Notes under the pieces: generated by a model
What the model was told of the DNA's origin: nothing
Database searches by the model: none
What the model saw: only the letters and a program-made list of their open reading frames with translations
Program-made: the position numbers and the translations under genes
Shown here: positions 51,327 to 61,054 of the stretch, one piece after another
How the letters are laid out: every line of letters begins with the position of its first letter
Position numbering within the stretch: the first letter of the stretch is position 1
Source: Bordetella sp. LUAb4
Lineage (GTDB): Bacteria > Pseudomonadota > Gammaproteobacteria > Burkholderiales > Burkholderiaceae_B
NCBI RefSeq assembly: GCF_021325795.1
Contig: NZ_JAHPZX010000004.1
Location: 372,001 to 436,000, forward strand
DNA length: 64,000 nt
Direction: 5' to 3'

Positions 51327-53684
51327 ATGTCGCAACCCGCTGACTCCAGATCCGCATCGGGCGGTCCCACGGGGTGTCCCATCAATCACACCGCGGTGGC
51401 CGCGCCCGCGGGCTGTCCCGCGCACATCAGCCCGCAAGCCGCCGCCTTCGACCCGTTCGGCGACGGCTACCAGCAGGATCCGCCAGACTATGTGCGCTGG
51501 GCGCGCGAACAGGAACCCGTGTTCTACAGCCCCAAGCTGAACTACTGGGTGGTGACGCGCTACGAGGACATCAAGGCCATCTTCCGCGACAACGTGACAT
51601 TCAGCCCGTCCATCGCGCTGGAGAAAATCACGCCGACGGGACCGGAAGCCAACGCCGTGCTGGCCTCCTACGGCTATGCGATGAACCGGACGCTGGTCAA
51701 CGAAGACGAGCCAGCCCATATGCCGCGCCGGCGCGTCCTGATGCAGCCCTTCACACCGGAGGCGCTGAAGCACCATGAACCCATGGTGCGCGCACTGACA
51801 CGGGAGTATGTGGACCGCTTCATCGACGCAGGACGCGCGGACCTCGTCGACCAGATCCTGTGGGAAGTGCCTCTGACCGTCGCCCTGCACTTCCTGGGCG
51901 TGCCGCCAGAGGACATGGATCTGCTGCGCAAGTATTCCATCGCGCACACCGTGAACACCTGGGGCCGTCCCAAGCCGGAGGAACAGGTCGCCGTGGCGCA
52001 TGCCGTGGGGAATTTCTGGCAATTGGCCAGCAAGATTCTCGACAAGATGCGGCAGGATCCCGATCAGCCGGGCTGGATGCAATTCGGCCTGCGCCAACAA
52101 CGCGACCATCCCGACATCGTCACGGACTCCTACCTGCATTCAATGATGATGGCGGGCATCGTGGCCGCCCACGAAACGACCGCCAATGCCTCCGCGAACG
52201 CGGTCAAGCTGCTGCTGCAGCATCCCGCGGCGTGGCGCGATCTGTGCGAGGACCCCACGCTCATCCCCAACGCCGTCGAAGAGTGCCTGCGCCATAACGG
52301 CTCCGTGGCGGCCTGGCGGCGTGTGGCGACACGCGACACCGAGATCGCCGGCGTGCCCATTGCCGCCGGCGCCAAACTATTGATAGTGACATCGTCGGCC
52401 AACCATGACGAGCGCCACTTCGCCGATGCCGATCTGTTCGACATTCGCCGCGACAATGCCAGCGACCAATTGACCTTCGGCTACGGTTCCCATCAGTGCA
52501 TGGGCAAGAATCTGGCACGCATGGAGATGCAGATATTCCTCGAGGAATTCACCCGGCGCCTGCCCCACATGAAGTTGGCGGCGCAAGCATTCACCTATGT
52601 ACCCAACACGTCGTTTCGCGGTCCGGAGCATGTCTGGGTCGAGTGGGATCCCGCGCTGAATCCGGAGCGCCGCGACGCCGCCGTGTTGTCGCTACGCCAG
52701 CCAGTGCGCATCGGAGAACCGTCCACGCATGCCATCACGCGCAGCGTGATAGTCGAACACGTGGAAATCGCCGCACGCGATGTGGCCATGCTGACGTTGG
52801 CCAGCGCGGATGGCGAACCCTTGCCGCGCTGGACCCCTGGCGCGCATATCGATGTAGAGTGCGGCGACACCGGCATATCGCGCCAATATTCACTGTGCGG
52901 TGATCCCGCCAACGCGGGCAAGCTGCGCATCGCCGTGCTGCGCGAAGCGGATGGGCGCGGCGGCTCGGCCTGGATGCATGAGCACGCCAGGACCGGCACG
53001 CGTTTGCGCATCCGCGGCCCGCGTAATCATTTCCGCCTGGACGAAAGCGCTGAACGCATCATCCTCATCGCCGGCGGCATCGGCATCACACCGATAAGCG
53101 CCATGGCACGGCGTGCTCGCGAAGCGGGATGGGACTATGAACTGCATTACAGTGGCCGCGCACGCGACGGCATGGCGCTGCTGCCGGAGCTGACCGCACT
53201 ACATGGCGACCGCCTGCGCGTGTATGCCAGCGACGAAGGCAGGCGCAATGACTTCGCGCGTTTGTTCGAGCATCCCGCGGTCTGCGGCCAGATCTATGTC
53301 TGCGGCCCGCAGCGCATGATCGATGGCGTGAAACAGGCGTGCGCGCATTGGCCGCAGGACGCGCTGCACGTGGAGCACTTCCAATCCACGCTGGCCACCC
53401 TCGATCCGTCACGGGACCATTCCTTCGAGGTGGAGCTGAAAGACTCCGGCCTGGTGCTTAATGTGCGTGCGGACCAGACGCTCCTGGCCGCGCTACGCAG
53501 CGCGAACATCGACGTGCAGAGCGACTGCGAAGAAGGCTTGTGCGGATCCTGTGAAGTCCAGGTATTGGCCGGTAAGATCGACCACCGGGACAGGGTGCTG
53601 ACCCGGCTTGAACGCGCGGCCAATGGCAAGATGATGAGCTGCTGCTCCCGCGCGGCTGGCCAGCGCATCATCCTGGCGCTGTAG
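51327..53684 (+). CDS. Self-sufficient P450-reductase fusion (CYP116B-like)
   Basis: 785 residues, three parts. P450 domain (about 1-440): I-helix AHETT (281-285), ExxR at Glu319-Arg322 and heme loop FGYGSHQC with the heme-ligand Cys391. Reductase domain (about 470-680) of the phthalate-dioxygenase-reductase type: flavin-binding RQYS (519-522), nicotinamide site ILIAGGIGITPI and IYVCGPQRMI. C-terminal [2Fe-2S] ferredoxin (about 700-785): Cys734, Cys739, Cys742 and one of Cys772/773. This is the CYP116B/P450RhF architecture, in which electrons pass from NAD(P)H through FMN and the cluster to heme for O2-dependent hydroxylation, needing no partner proteins. The start at 51327 has GGAGC upstream. 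The substrate is unknown. It follows an orphan Bug receptor gene by 43 bases. Confidence 0.94.
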   Translation: MSQPADSRSASGGPTGCPINHTAVAAPAGCPAHISPQAAAFDPFGDGYQQDPPDYVRWAREQEPVFYSPKLNYWVVTRYEDIKAIFRDNVTFSPSIALEKITPTGPEANAVLASYGYAMNRTLVNEDEPAHMPRRRVLMQPFTPEALKHHEPMVRALTREYVDRFIDAGRADLVDQILWEVPLTVALHFLGVPPEDMDLLRKYSIAHTVNTWGRPKPEEQVAVAHAVGNFWQLASKILDKMRQDPDQPGWMQFGLRQQRDHPDIVTDSYLHSMMMAGIVAAHETTANASANAVKLLLQHPAAWRDLCEDPTLIPNAVEECLRHNGSVAAWRRVATRDTEIAGVPIAAGAKLLIVTSSANHDERHFADADLFDIRRDNASDQLTFGYGSHQCMGKNLARMEMQIFLEEFTRRLPHMKLAAQAFTYVPNTSFRGPEHVWVEWDPALNPERRDAAVLSLRQPVRIGEPSTHAITRSVIVEHVEIAARDVAMLTLASADGEPLPRWTPGAHIDVECGDTGISRQYSLCGDPANAGKLRIAVLREADGRGGSAWMHEHARTGTRLRIRGPRNHFRLDESAERIILIAGGIGITPISAMARRAREAGWDYELHYSGRARDGMALLPELTALHGDRLRVYASDEGRRNDFARLFEHPAVCGQIYVCGPQRMIDGVKQACAHWPQDALHVEHFQSTLATLDPSRDHSFEVELKDSGLVLNVRADQTLLAALRSANIDVQSDCEEGLCGSCEVQVLAGKIDHRDRVLTRLERAANGKMMSCCSRAAGQRIILAL

Positions 53685-53705
53685 ACCAGCCGCCCTGCTC
53701 CGCTT

Positions 53706-56700
53706 TCATCGGGACGCCTGGCTTGCCACTTCGACGCCCGCGGACGCCACCGGCGGCGGCCCACCCGCGCCCACGCCATCCGTGGCGGTCTCCGTGGCCG
53801 TATTGCCGGCCTGGATCTTGAACCAGATCGCGTACAGCGCCGGCAGGAACACCAGCGTCAATACCGTCCCGCCTATCGTGCCGCCGATCAGCGTATAAGC
53901 CAGCGAACCCCAGAACACGGAGAACGTCAGCGGTATGAAGGCCAGCACGGCGGCCAGTGCCGTCAGTACGACCGGCCTGGCCCGCTGCACGGTTGCCTCC
54001 ACCACGGCGTCGAAAGGCGGCAGCCCCTCCTTCTCGTTGATATGGATCTGTCCCACCAGGATCAACGTGTTGCGCATGATGATGCCCGCCAGGCCTATCA
54101 TGCCCAGAATGGCGTTGAAACCGAAAGGCTGCTGGAAGATCAGCAAGGTAGGCACCACGCCGACCAGGGCCAGCGGCGCGGTCAGCACCACCATCGCCAT
54201 GGCCGCCATCGAACGCACCTGGAAGATGATCACCACCAGCATCAGGATGAACATCAAGGGAAACACGGCGGCCAAGGCTTTGTTGGCCTTGCCGGCCTCC
54301 TCCAGGTCCGCCGCCGTCTCGATGCGATAACCCGCCGGCAGCTTGTCGATGATGGGTTGCAGCTTGGGCAGGATCTGCTTGGAGACATCGGGCGGCTGCA
54401 CCCCCTCGGCGACATCGCCCCGCACGGTGATACTGACATCGCGATCGCGCCGGCGCTGAATGGGATTCTCCATGCGCACTTCCGTATGGCCGATCTGGTC
54501 CAGCGGCACGCGCTGGCCCGCCGCGCCGATCAGGGTGAAGGCACCCAGGCGCGCGGGATCCAGGCGCTCGGTACCGGCGCTGCGCGCCACCACGTCGACG
54601 GCACGGATATCCTCGCGCACCTGCGTCACCGTCACGCCGGTCAACAGGAACTGCAGCTGCTGCGCGGCGTCCTGCGAACTCAAGCCGATGCCCCGCAAGC
54701 GATTCTGGTCCAGCACGAAATGCAGTGTCGGCGCCCGGTCGCCCCAATCGGTATTGACTTGCCGCATGGACGGGTTGGCCAGCATTACCTGGCGCACTTG
54801 CCCTGCAATGTCGCGCACGACATCCTCGCCCGGCCCCATGACGCGGAAGGCGACCGGGAAAGGCGAATACGGCCCGAACACCAGTTGCGACACGCGCACG
54901 CGCGCTTCCGGCGCCAGTTGATCGGCCACGGCCTGGCGGGCGCGGTGCTTGAGCGCGTCGCGATCCTTTTCGCTGCCCGTCAACACCACGATCTTGGCGA
55001 AGGAGGGATCCGGCAGTTCAGGCGCCATCGCCAGATAGAAGCGCGGCGCGCCCTGGCCGATATAGCTGGTCACCAGCTTGGGCTCCGGTTGCTGCTTGAG
55101 CCACTGCTCCACTTTCGCGACGGCCGCGCCCGTGGCTTCGATACTGGTACCTTCGGGCATCTGCACCTCGAACAGCACTTCCGGCCGATCGGAGATGGGG
55201 AAGAACTGCTGCTTGACATGGCCCAGGCCCATGAAGGCGACGACGAACACCGCCACCACACCCAGTACGACTTTCTTCTTGTGGGCCACGGCCCAGGTGA
55301 TCAGGCCCCGCAAGCGCCGGTAGCCGGGGGTCCCGTAAATGGCGGCATGGCCGCCCGGCACACGCTTGATCGAAGGCAGCAGCTTCACGCCGATATAAGG
55401 TGTGAACGCCACGGCCACCACCCATGACGTCAGTAATGCGAAGGCGACCACCCAGAAGATGTTGCCCGCATATTCGCCCGCGCTCGATTTGGCGAAACCC
55501 ACCGGCATCAAGCCGATGGCGGTGACCAGGGTACCGGCCAGCATGGGCGCGGCCGTATGGCCCCAGGCATAGGTCGCGGCCGACACACGGTCCAGGCCCT
55601 CTTCCATTTTCACCACCATGGTCTCGATGACGATGATGGCGTCGTCCACCAACAAGCCCAAGGCCAGGATCAGCGCGCCCAACGTGATGCGGTCGAAGTC
55701 GCGCCCCGTCGCCAGCATGATGATGAACACCCCCGCCAACGTCAGTGGCACCGCCGCCGCCACCACCACGCCTACGCGCCAGCCCAGGCTGACCAGGCTG
55801 ACGACGATCACTACCACCAGCGCGACGAAGAACTTCAACATGAATTCGTCGTAGGCCTCGGCAATGTTCACGGCCTGGTCGGTGACCTTGGTGAAACTCA
55901 TGCCCAACGGCAGCTCGCGCGAGATATTGGCGGCTTCGGCCTCCAGCGCCTTGCCCAGATCCAGGCCGTTATAGCGGTCGCGCATGACGACACCCAGCAG
56001 CAGCGCCGGCTCGCCCTGGCTGCGGATGAGGAAGGTGGCAGGGTCCTCGTAGCCGCGCTTGACCTCGGCGACGTCACCCATGCGCAAGGTACGGCCGTTG
56101 GCCACGATGGGTGTCGCGCGGATCTGTTCAAGGTCTTCCAGGGCGCCGTCCAGGCGCACCTGCACCTGCTGCCCATGGGTCTGCACCGAGCCGGCCGGAG
56201 TGACGACGTTGCGCGTGTTGAGCGCCGCGAAGATGTCGCGCGCGGAGATACCCAGGTTGGCCAGGCGCTCGTAGGAAAACTCGACGAAGATGCGCTCCGG
56301 CCGCTCGCCCAGGATGTTGACCTTCTTGACGCCAGCCACCTTGAGCAGGCGTTGGCGCAGGGTTTCCGCCTCGCGCACGAGCTTGCGTTGCGGCTCGCCT
56401 TGCGCCTTCAAGGCATACAAGGCGAAAGTGACATCGGCGTACTCGTCATTGACGACGGGCGCCAGCACGCCCTGCGGCAACTTGCCCGCCTCATCCCCCA
56501 GCTTCTTGCGTGCCTGGTAGAACTCTTCAGGCACTTCCGCTGGGGGCGTGCTGTCCTTCAACGTCACGGTCATGAAGGCCAGGCCCGGCCGCGTGAAGGT
56601 CTCCGCGCGGTCGTACCACTTCAATTCCTGCATGCGCTTTTCCAGCGGTTCGGCGACCTGGTCCTGCATTTCCTGCGCCGTGGCGCCGGGCCAGGCGGTC

Positions 56701-56852
56701 ACCACGGTCAGCGTCTTGATGGTGAAGCTGGGGTCTTCGGCGCGTCCCAGTTTGAAGAAAGCGAATGCGCCCGCCACGGAAATCGCGATGATCAGGAACA
56801 GGGTGACCGCCCGCTCGCGCACCGCGATGGCGGAGATGTTCAAGCCGCTCAT
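53706..56852 (-). CDS. RND efflux pump inner-membrane transporter (AcrB-like)
   Basis: 1048 residues from the ATG at 56852, which overlaps the stop of the membrane-fusion protein gene (56849-56852); the frame's upstream extension inside that gene is spurious. It begins with the characteristic RAVTLFLIIAISVAGAFAFFKLGRAEDP and has twelve hydrophobic segments arranged in two halves with large periplasmic loops. The proton-relay aspartates are in LILALGLLVDDAIIVIETMV. RPVVLTALAAVLAFIPL and AGIIMRNTLILVGQI mark the second half. Together with the fusion protein and the OprM-type channel at 58977 it would expel hydrophobic compounds across both membranes; substrates are unknown. Confidence 0.94.
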   Translation of the reverse strand: MSGLNISAIAVRERAVTLFLIIAISVAGAFAFFKLGRAEDPSFTIKTLTVVTAWPGATAQEMQDQVAEPLEKRMQELKWYDRAETFTRPGLAFMTVTLKDSTPPAEVPEEFYQARKKLGDEAGKLPQGVLAPVVNDEYADVTFALYALKAQGEPQRKLVREAETLRQRLLKVAGVKKVNILGERPERIFVEFSYERLANLGISARDIFAALNTRNVVTPAGSVQTHGQQVQVRLDGALEDLEQIRATPIVANGRTLRMGDVAEVKRGYEDPATFLIRSQGEPALLLGVVMRDRYNGLDLGKALEAEAANISRELPLGMSFTKVTDQAVNIAEAYDEFMLKFFVALVVVIVVSLVSLGWRVGVVVAAAVPLTLAGVFIIMLATGRDFDRITLGALILALGLLVDDAIIVIETMVVKMEEGLDRVSAATYAWGHTAAPMLAGTLVTAIGLMPVGFAKSSAGEYAGNIFWVVAFALLTSWVVAVAFTPYIGVKLLPSIKRVPGGHAAIYGTPGYRRLRGLITWAVAHKKKVVLGVVAVFVVAFMGLGHVKQQFFPISDRPEVLFEVQMPEGTSIEATGAAVAKVEQWLKQQPEPKLVTSYIGQGAPRFYLAMAPELPDPSFAKIVVLTGSEKDRDALKHRARQAVADQLAPEARVRVSQLVFGPYSPFPVAFRVMGPGEDVVRDIAGQVRQVMLANPSMRQVNTDWGDRAPTLHFVLDQNRLRGIGLSSQDAAQQLQFLLTGVTVTQVREDIRAVDVVARSAGTERLDPARLGAFTLIGAAGQRVPLDQIGHTEVRMENPIQRRRDRDVSITVRGDVAEGVQPPDVSKQILPKLQPIIDKLPAGYRIETAADLEEAGKANKALAAVFPLMFILMLVVIIFQVRSMAAMAMVVLTAPLALVGVVPTLLIFQQPFGFNAILGMIGLAGIIMRNTLILVGQIHINEKEGLPPFDAVVEATVQRARPVVLTALAAVLAFIPLTFSVFWGSLAYTLIGGTIGGTVLTLVFLPALYAIWFKIQAGNTATETATDGVGAGGPPPVASAGVEVASQASR

Positions 56853-58048
56853 TGCGCCATCTCCTTGGCAGACACGACCTTGGCCGGTCCGCCACTGGCC
56901 AACATCCCATTTGCGGCTGCGGCGTTGCGCGCCCCCGTGCCGCGCGCGGCCAACACGTCTCCCGCTGGCGCGGCGCGCACCTGCTCCCCCTCGTGCAGGA
57001 GGTGCGCGCCCAAGGCCACGAAACGGTCGCCGGGGGACAAGCCGGCGCTGACGGTGGCGGTCTCCTCGCCCAGCGTCGACACCTGCACCGCGCGCCATGT
57101 CACCTTGGCCGGGTCACCCGACAAGACCCATACACCGGCGCCGCGTCCCTCGTCGTGCAGCGCGGCCAGCGGCACCTCGACCACCGGCGCGCCATGCGCA
57201 TCGCCAATGGTGACGCTGATGGTCGCGCCCAGCGGCGCCTGGGCCGTGGACGGGTCCAGGACATAGCGGGCCTCGAACGTGCGGGTCCGCGGATCGGCGT
57301 AATCCGACAACTCACGCAGGCGCACCGCAACAGGGTCGCCCTTGCCACCATAAAGGCGCGCCTCGCCGGTCGATCCCAGCGCAGGCCGCAGCGTTTCAGG
57401 CAAATCAATCACGGCCTCGCGCGGACCGGCGCGGGCTACGCGCACAACGGTCTGGCCTGCCGTCACGACCTGGCCGGGCTCCACCAGTGTGGTCATGACC
57501 ACGCCATCGGCATCCGCAAACAAAGTGGCGTAGCCCGCTTCATTGCGCGCCACATCCGCCTGGGCCTGTGCGGCACTGAGGTCGGCACGGGCGGTTTCAG
57601 CGGCGGCGTGGATCTGATCGTAAGCCGAGGCCGACACCGCGCCGGCCCCGACCAGCTCGCGGTAGCGTTTCTCGTCGGCGGCGGTTTGCTGCGCACGCGC
57701 CCTTGCGGCGCTGACCGCCTGCTCCCGGGCCCGCGTGGCCAAGGCCAGATCGGTCGGATCGATGCGCATCAAAGGCTGGCCGCGCCTGACTTGCTGCCCG
57801 GTGTCGACCAGACGTTCGACCACCTTGCCGGCGACACGGAAACCCAGATCGCTCTGAACCCGCGCCACGACCACACCGGTATAGGTGCGGACAGCCGCCG
57901 CGGGAGCCTGGACGGTGGCGACCCGGACCAGCGGCACACCCGCGCGCGGATCATCAGCGGGAGCAGGACTGCAGGCAGCCAGGACGGCTACCAGGAGAGT
58001 GGCCGTTGCGGCCGAGATGGCCAGCGCGGCCGGACGACGGTAAGACAT
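56849..58048 (-). CDS. RND efflux membrane-fusion lipoprotein (AcrA-like)
   Basis: 399 residues from the ATG at 58048; an in-frame start at 58108 would overlap the operator. The lipoprotein signal ends AVLAAC (Cys about residue 26). The lipoyl-like half-motifs (VQSDLGFRVAGKVVERLVDTGQQVRRGQPLMRID and ATLFADADGVVMTTLVEPGQVVTAGQTVVRVA) flank an alpha-helical hairpin (about residues 80-160), followed by beta-barrel segments. It links the pump to the outer-membrane channel. Its stop overlaps the pump gene start. A candidate TetR operator lies about 45-70 bases upstream. Confidence 0.92.
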   Translation of the reverse strand: MSYRRPAALAISAATATLLVAVLAACSPAPADDPRAGVPLVRVATVQAPAAAVRTYTGVVVARVQSDLGFRVAGKVVERLVDTGQQVRRGQPLMRIDPTDLALATRAREQAVSAARARAQQTAADEKRYRELVGAGAVSASAYDQIHAAAETARADLSAAQAQADVARNEAGYATLFADADGVVMTTLVEPGQVVTAGQTVVRVARAGPREAVIDLPETLRPALGSTGEARLYGGKGDPVAVRLRELSDYADPRTRTFEARYVLDPSTAQAPLGATISVTIGDAHGAPVVEVPLAALHDEGRGAGVWVLSGDPAKVTWRAVQVSTLGEETATVSAGLSPGDRFVALGAHLLHEGEQVRAAPAGDVLAARGTGARNAAAANGMLASGGPAKVVSAKEMAQ

Positions 58049-58090
58049 GGCGGTCCCCAGGGACGACTGAATGAGCGGCAGTCTGATTCT

Positions 58091-58117
58091 AATGACCAAT
58101 ATTGTCAATAGTCACCA
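58091..58117. promoter_or_regulatory. Candidate TetR operator, copy 1 (pump promoter)
   Basis: AATGACCA, seven variable bases, then CAATAGTCACCA. The same two blocks with the same spacing recur at 58915-58941. Within them TGAC (58093-58096) and GTCA (58111-58114) bound a 22-bp imperfect dyad. The site lies just upstream of the membrane-fusion protein start. Confidence 0.75.
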
Positions 58118-58172
58118 ATCAGATAAGCTCCATTGCCCGGGGTGTGTTCCCGTTTTTCCAACAAATGGGATT

Positions 58173-58790
58173 TCAGGGCGCCAGGCTGCGCAACACCAGG
58201 CTGGCCACTTCGCGCGGCGCGTCAGGCAGCCGGTCGAGGTTGTACTGCAGCAGCAGCGGATTGATGAAGGGGTACATGACCAGGTAGATGGAGCGAGTCG
58301 CCTCATCCAGCGGCGTCTTGCGCTCGAACTCGCCGCCTTCGCGCCCCTCCCGCAGGATGCCGGTCAACAGCGCCTGGATCTGCTTTTCGTAGGCCCGCGA
58401 ACTTTCCCACTTCTCCGATACGGAATGAGCGGCGATCTCATACAGCTTGCGATCTTCGAAAAACAGGCGGGCCGATTGCTCCACCAACGTCAGGAACAGG
58501 CGCCGGAAACGCTCGGTGGCGGTGCCCGCGCCGCGCGTGGCCTGCACCACTTCGTCCATGACCTGGCTCAGGCAACCGGCACAGATGGCTTCCCCTATGG
58601 CCTGCTTGGAGTCGAAGAACTTGTAGATGTAGGCCTTGGAAAAGCCGATTTCCCTGGCCAGGTCCGATACCGTGGTCTTGGCATAGCCATAACGGCTGAA
58701 GTGCTCGTTGGCGGCCTGGACGATCTGTTCGCGCACGTTGTGGTCGGCGGGGCCGCGCTGGCCCTGGGGAACTTGCAAGGTATCGGTCAT
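58173..58790 (-). CDS. TetR-family repressor of the RND system
   Basis: 205 residues. The N-terminal helix-turn-helix (about 18-65) is VREQIVQAANEHFSRYGYAKTTVSDLAREIGFSKAYIYKFFDSKQ; the C-terminal ligand domain contains SARLFFEDRKLYEIAAHSVSEKWE. The gene lies between the pump genes and the divergent outer-membrane channel gene. Two near-identical dyads, one before the pump genes and one between this gene and the channel gene, are its likely operators, so it would repress the whole system and itself until an inducer binds. Confidence 0.92.
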   Translation of the reverse strand: MTDTLQVPQGQRGPADHNVREQIVQAANEHFSRYGYAKTTVSDLAREIGFSKAYIYKFFDSKQAIGEAICAGCLSQVMDEVVQATRGAGTATERFRRLFLTLVEQSARLFFEDRKLYEIAAHSVSEKWESSRAYEKQIQALLTGILREGREGGEFERKTPLDEATRSIYLVMYPFINPLLLQYNLDRLPDAPREVASLVLRSLAP

Positions 58791-58914
58791 GGTATGGACT
58801 GCTCCCTATATCGCTGGGACGGGAATTCATGCGCCGCGCTATCAGGGCGGCTGGCTGCGTGGGGGCGAAGGGTGACGCAAAACGGCGACAGGCGCCAGCC
58901 GCACATTGACTACG

Positions 58915-58941
58915 AATGACCATATCGTACAATAGTCACCA
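58915..58941. promoter_or_regulatory. Candidate TetR operator, copy 2 (channel/TetR promoter)
   Basis: Second copy of AATGACCA-N7-CAATAGTCACCA; the dyad TGAC...GTCA spans 58917-58938. It sits 36 bases before the outer-membrane channel start and between it and the divergent TetR start, where one bound repressor could block both promoters. Confidence 0.75.
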
Positions 58942-58976
58942 CCATATGCCTACTCTCTCAGGCCACAGGATTCGCC

Positions 58977-60422
58977 ATGCTCCTCCATCGAAGCGCCCTT
59001 TCGCTGTTGCTCGCCGCCGCGGTACTGACCGGTTGCGCGGTCGGCCCGGACTATCAATCGCCCCACTCTGAATTGGACGATCATTTTATGGGACAGGCCG
59101 CGGTGCAGGCCCGCCAGGCGCCGCCGGGGGCCGACCTGAGCGTCTGGTGGGAAGGCTTTCACGATCCGGTGCTGGCCCAGCTGGTCGAGCGCGCCCTGTC
59201 CCAAAATTTGGACATCGCGCTGGCCGTGGCGCGCGTCAGCCAGTCCCGCGCCGCTTTAGGACAGGCCAATGCCGCATTGTTGCCCTCGGCGGCTGTCGGC
59301 GGCCAGGCGGCGCGCGGGCGCCAATCGCTGGAAACCCCACAGGGTCGCCTGCTCAACGCCACGCCCGACTACAACCGCACTGGCAGCTACTACGAGCTGG
59401 ATCTGAACGCGGGTTGGGAAATCGATCTCTTCGGCGGACTGCGGCGGGACCGCGAAGCCGCCATGGCCAGCTATCAAGCCGCCCAAGCCGCGGCCGATGC
59501 CACGCGCCTGGCGGTGGCGGCACAGACTGCCGATGTCTATGTCACCTTGCGCGGACTGCAGACCCGCCTGGCTATCGCGCAGGAGCAGGTGCAGACACGT
59601 GGCCGCCTGCTCTCTACCGTACAGCTGCAATTCGACAAGGGATTGGCGGCGGAACTGCAGGTAAGGCAATCCGAAGGTGCCTTGGCGGAGGTGCGGGCCA
59701 CGGTTCCCGTGCTGCAGGACGGCCTGCAGGCAGCGGTCAATGCACTGGACGTCCTGCTGGCGCAGACGCCTGGCACCAGTCGAGGCCTGCTCGCTACCGC
59801 CACGCCCATTCCGCAACCGCCCGCCATCGGCGCGACCGGTACGCCGGCCGACATGATTCGGCGCCGCCCTGACCTGATCGCGGCCGAACGCCAATTGGCG
59901 GCGAGCAATGCACGGATCGGCGCGGCCATCGCCGAGTATTACCCGAAGTTTTCCCTGGGCGCGCTGCTGGGTACCGCGACCACCGCATCCGGCCATCTGT
60001 TCAACGACAGCGCCAACCAGGCGCAGGGCGTCTTGGGATTGCGCTGGCGCCTGTTCGATTTCGGCCGCATCGAAGCCGACATCGCCGACGCCCGCGGGCG
60101 CAACGCCGAAGCGTTGGCGGCTTATCGCCTGGCTGTCCTGCGCGCGTCGGAGGACGTGGAGAACGCCTTCTCGGCCCTGGTCAAGCGCGAGGAACAGGCG
60201 CGCTACCTCGATGAGGGCGTCACCGCGCTGACACGCGCCCGGGTCACGTCGTTCACGGCGTATCAAAGCGGCGTCGTCAGCCTGATCGAAGTGCTGGACG
60301 CTGACAGCGCCCTGCTGCGCACCCGCGATGCCAGTGTCCTGGCCCGCACCGAAGCGGCGCGCGCGGCGATCGCGTCCTATCGCGCCTTGGGCGGCGGCTG
60401 GGAACGGCCAGTGGCTGGCTAG
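58977..60422 (+). CDS. OprM/NodT-type outer-membrane efflux lipoprotein
   Basis: 481 residues from the ATG at 58977 (AGGA 6 bases upstream). The lipoprotein signal ends AVLTGC (Cys about residue 20), followed by the family's AVGPDYQSP. Two homologous halves each carry an outer-membrane-efflux repeat: DPVLAQLVERALSQNLDIALAVARV and RRPDLIAAERQLAASNARIGAAIAEYYPKFSLG. It would form the trimeric channel for the AcrAB-like pump encoded on the other side of the TetR gene. Its stop shares a CTAG palindrome (60419-60422) with the convergent downstream gene. Confidence 0.93.
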   Translation: MLLHRSALSLLLAAAVLTGCAVGPDYQSPHSELDDHFMGQAAVQARQAPPGADLSVWWEGFHDPVLAQLVERALSQNLDIALAVARVSQSRAALGQANAALLPSAAVGGQAARGRQSLETPQGRLLNATPDYNRTGSYYELDLNAGWEIDLFGGLRRDREAAMASYQAAQAAADATRLAVAAQTADVYVTLRGLQTRLAIAQEQVQTRGRLLSTVQLQFDKGLAAELQVRQSEGALAEVRATVPVLQDGLQAAVNALDVLLAQTPGTSRGLLATATPIPQPPAIGATGTPADMIRRRPDLIAAERQLAASNARIGAAIAEYYPKFSLGALLGTATTASGHLFNDSANQAQGVLGLRWRLFDFGRIEADIADARGRNAEALAAYRLAVLRASEDVENAFSALVKREEQARYLDEGVTALTRARVTSFTAYQSGVVSLIEVLDADSALLRTRDASVLARTEAARAAIASYRALGGGWERPVAG

Positions 60423-60913
60423 GCGTGAATCAAGGACGCGGCGAGCTTGCGTTGATCGGGGGTCGCCTTGGCTTGTTCCAAGGAATCATTCATTGCTTGC
60501 GTGGCGTCGCTGATGGCGCCGCTCAAGGTACCGATCTCCGCCCGCAGCATGGTCATCTTCTGCTCTCTCTGCTTCTCGGTGAGCGACTTGTCGGACATGA
60601 CTTCCTGCATTTCCTTGGTCTTCTCCTGAAGCTTGCGCTCCAGGTCGCGAATGCGCTTGAGGATGTCCTTCGTGTCGGTGTCCAGGTTGCTGGCATCGAT
60701 GTCGGCGTAGCGATTCGCTTCCTGTTTCTCCTCCTGCTCGGCTTTGGCACGCGCGCCGGAAGAGATATGCACGGTTTGTTTTTCAGTCGGCGCCGTAGCC
60801 GTAGACGTAGCACTATGCTGGGCTGCGCTGTCGCTGCCCAAGGCGCCAGCGTTCGAATCCACCGCTGACGGAATCGTGGCCGCGCGGCTGGCGGCGCTGA
60901 TGTTATCGATCAT
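60419..60913 (-). CDS. Coiled-coil hypothetical protein, possibly FlxA-like
   Basis: 164 residues from the ATG at 60913 (a TTG at 60928 is an alternative). Residues 1-50 are Ala/Ser/Thr-rich and probably disordered. Residues about 70-150 form a predicted coiled coil (ILKRIRDLERKLQEKTKEMQEVMSDKSLTEKQREQKMTMLRAEIGTLSGAI split by a short loop). The pattern loosely recalls FlxA-like proteins, but this is a weak resemblance. There is no signal peptide. It ends tail to tail with the outer-membrane channel gene at a shared CTAG. Confidence 0.75.
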   Translation of the reverse strand: MIDNISAASRAATIPSAVDSNAGALGSDSAAQHSATSTATAPTEKQTVHISSGARAKAEQEEKQEANRYADIDASNLDTDTKDILKRIRDLERKLQEKTKEMQEVMSDKSLTEKQREQKMTMLRAEIGTLSGAISDATQAMNDSLEQAKATPDQRKLAASLIHA

Positions 60914-61054
60914 GTGAGGTCTGCTCAAAGGGAGAGGAATGCTTCGGCAGGCATTATCTTGGATTTCGATAGAACTCTAAAAAATATTTAGCGTTGGCGT
61001 CGATCTGTTGCGCCCGACGCACACAGGCGTGGGGGCGCCAATGAAAACGGCGGG

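Noticed and set aside
53706-57098. Longer 1130-residue version of the RND pump
   Set aside because: The added N-terminus is out-of-frame translation of the membrane-fusion protein gene; the ATG at 56852 is coupled to that gene's stop and starts a typical pump N-terminus.
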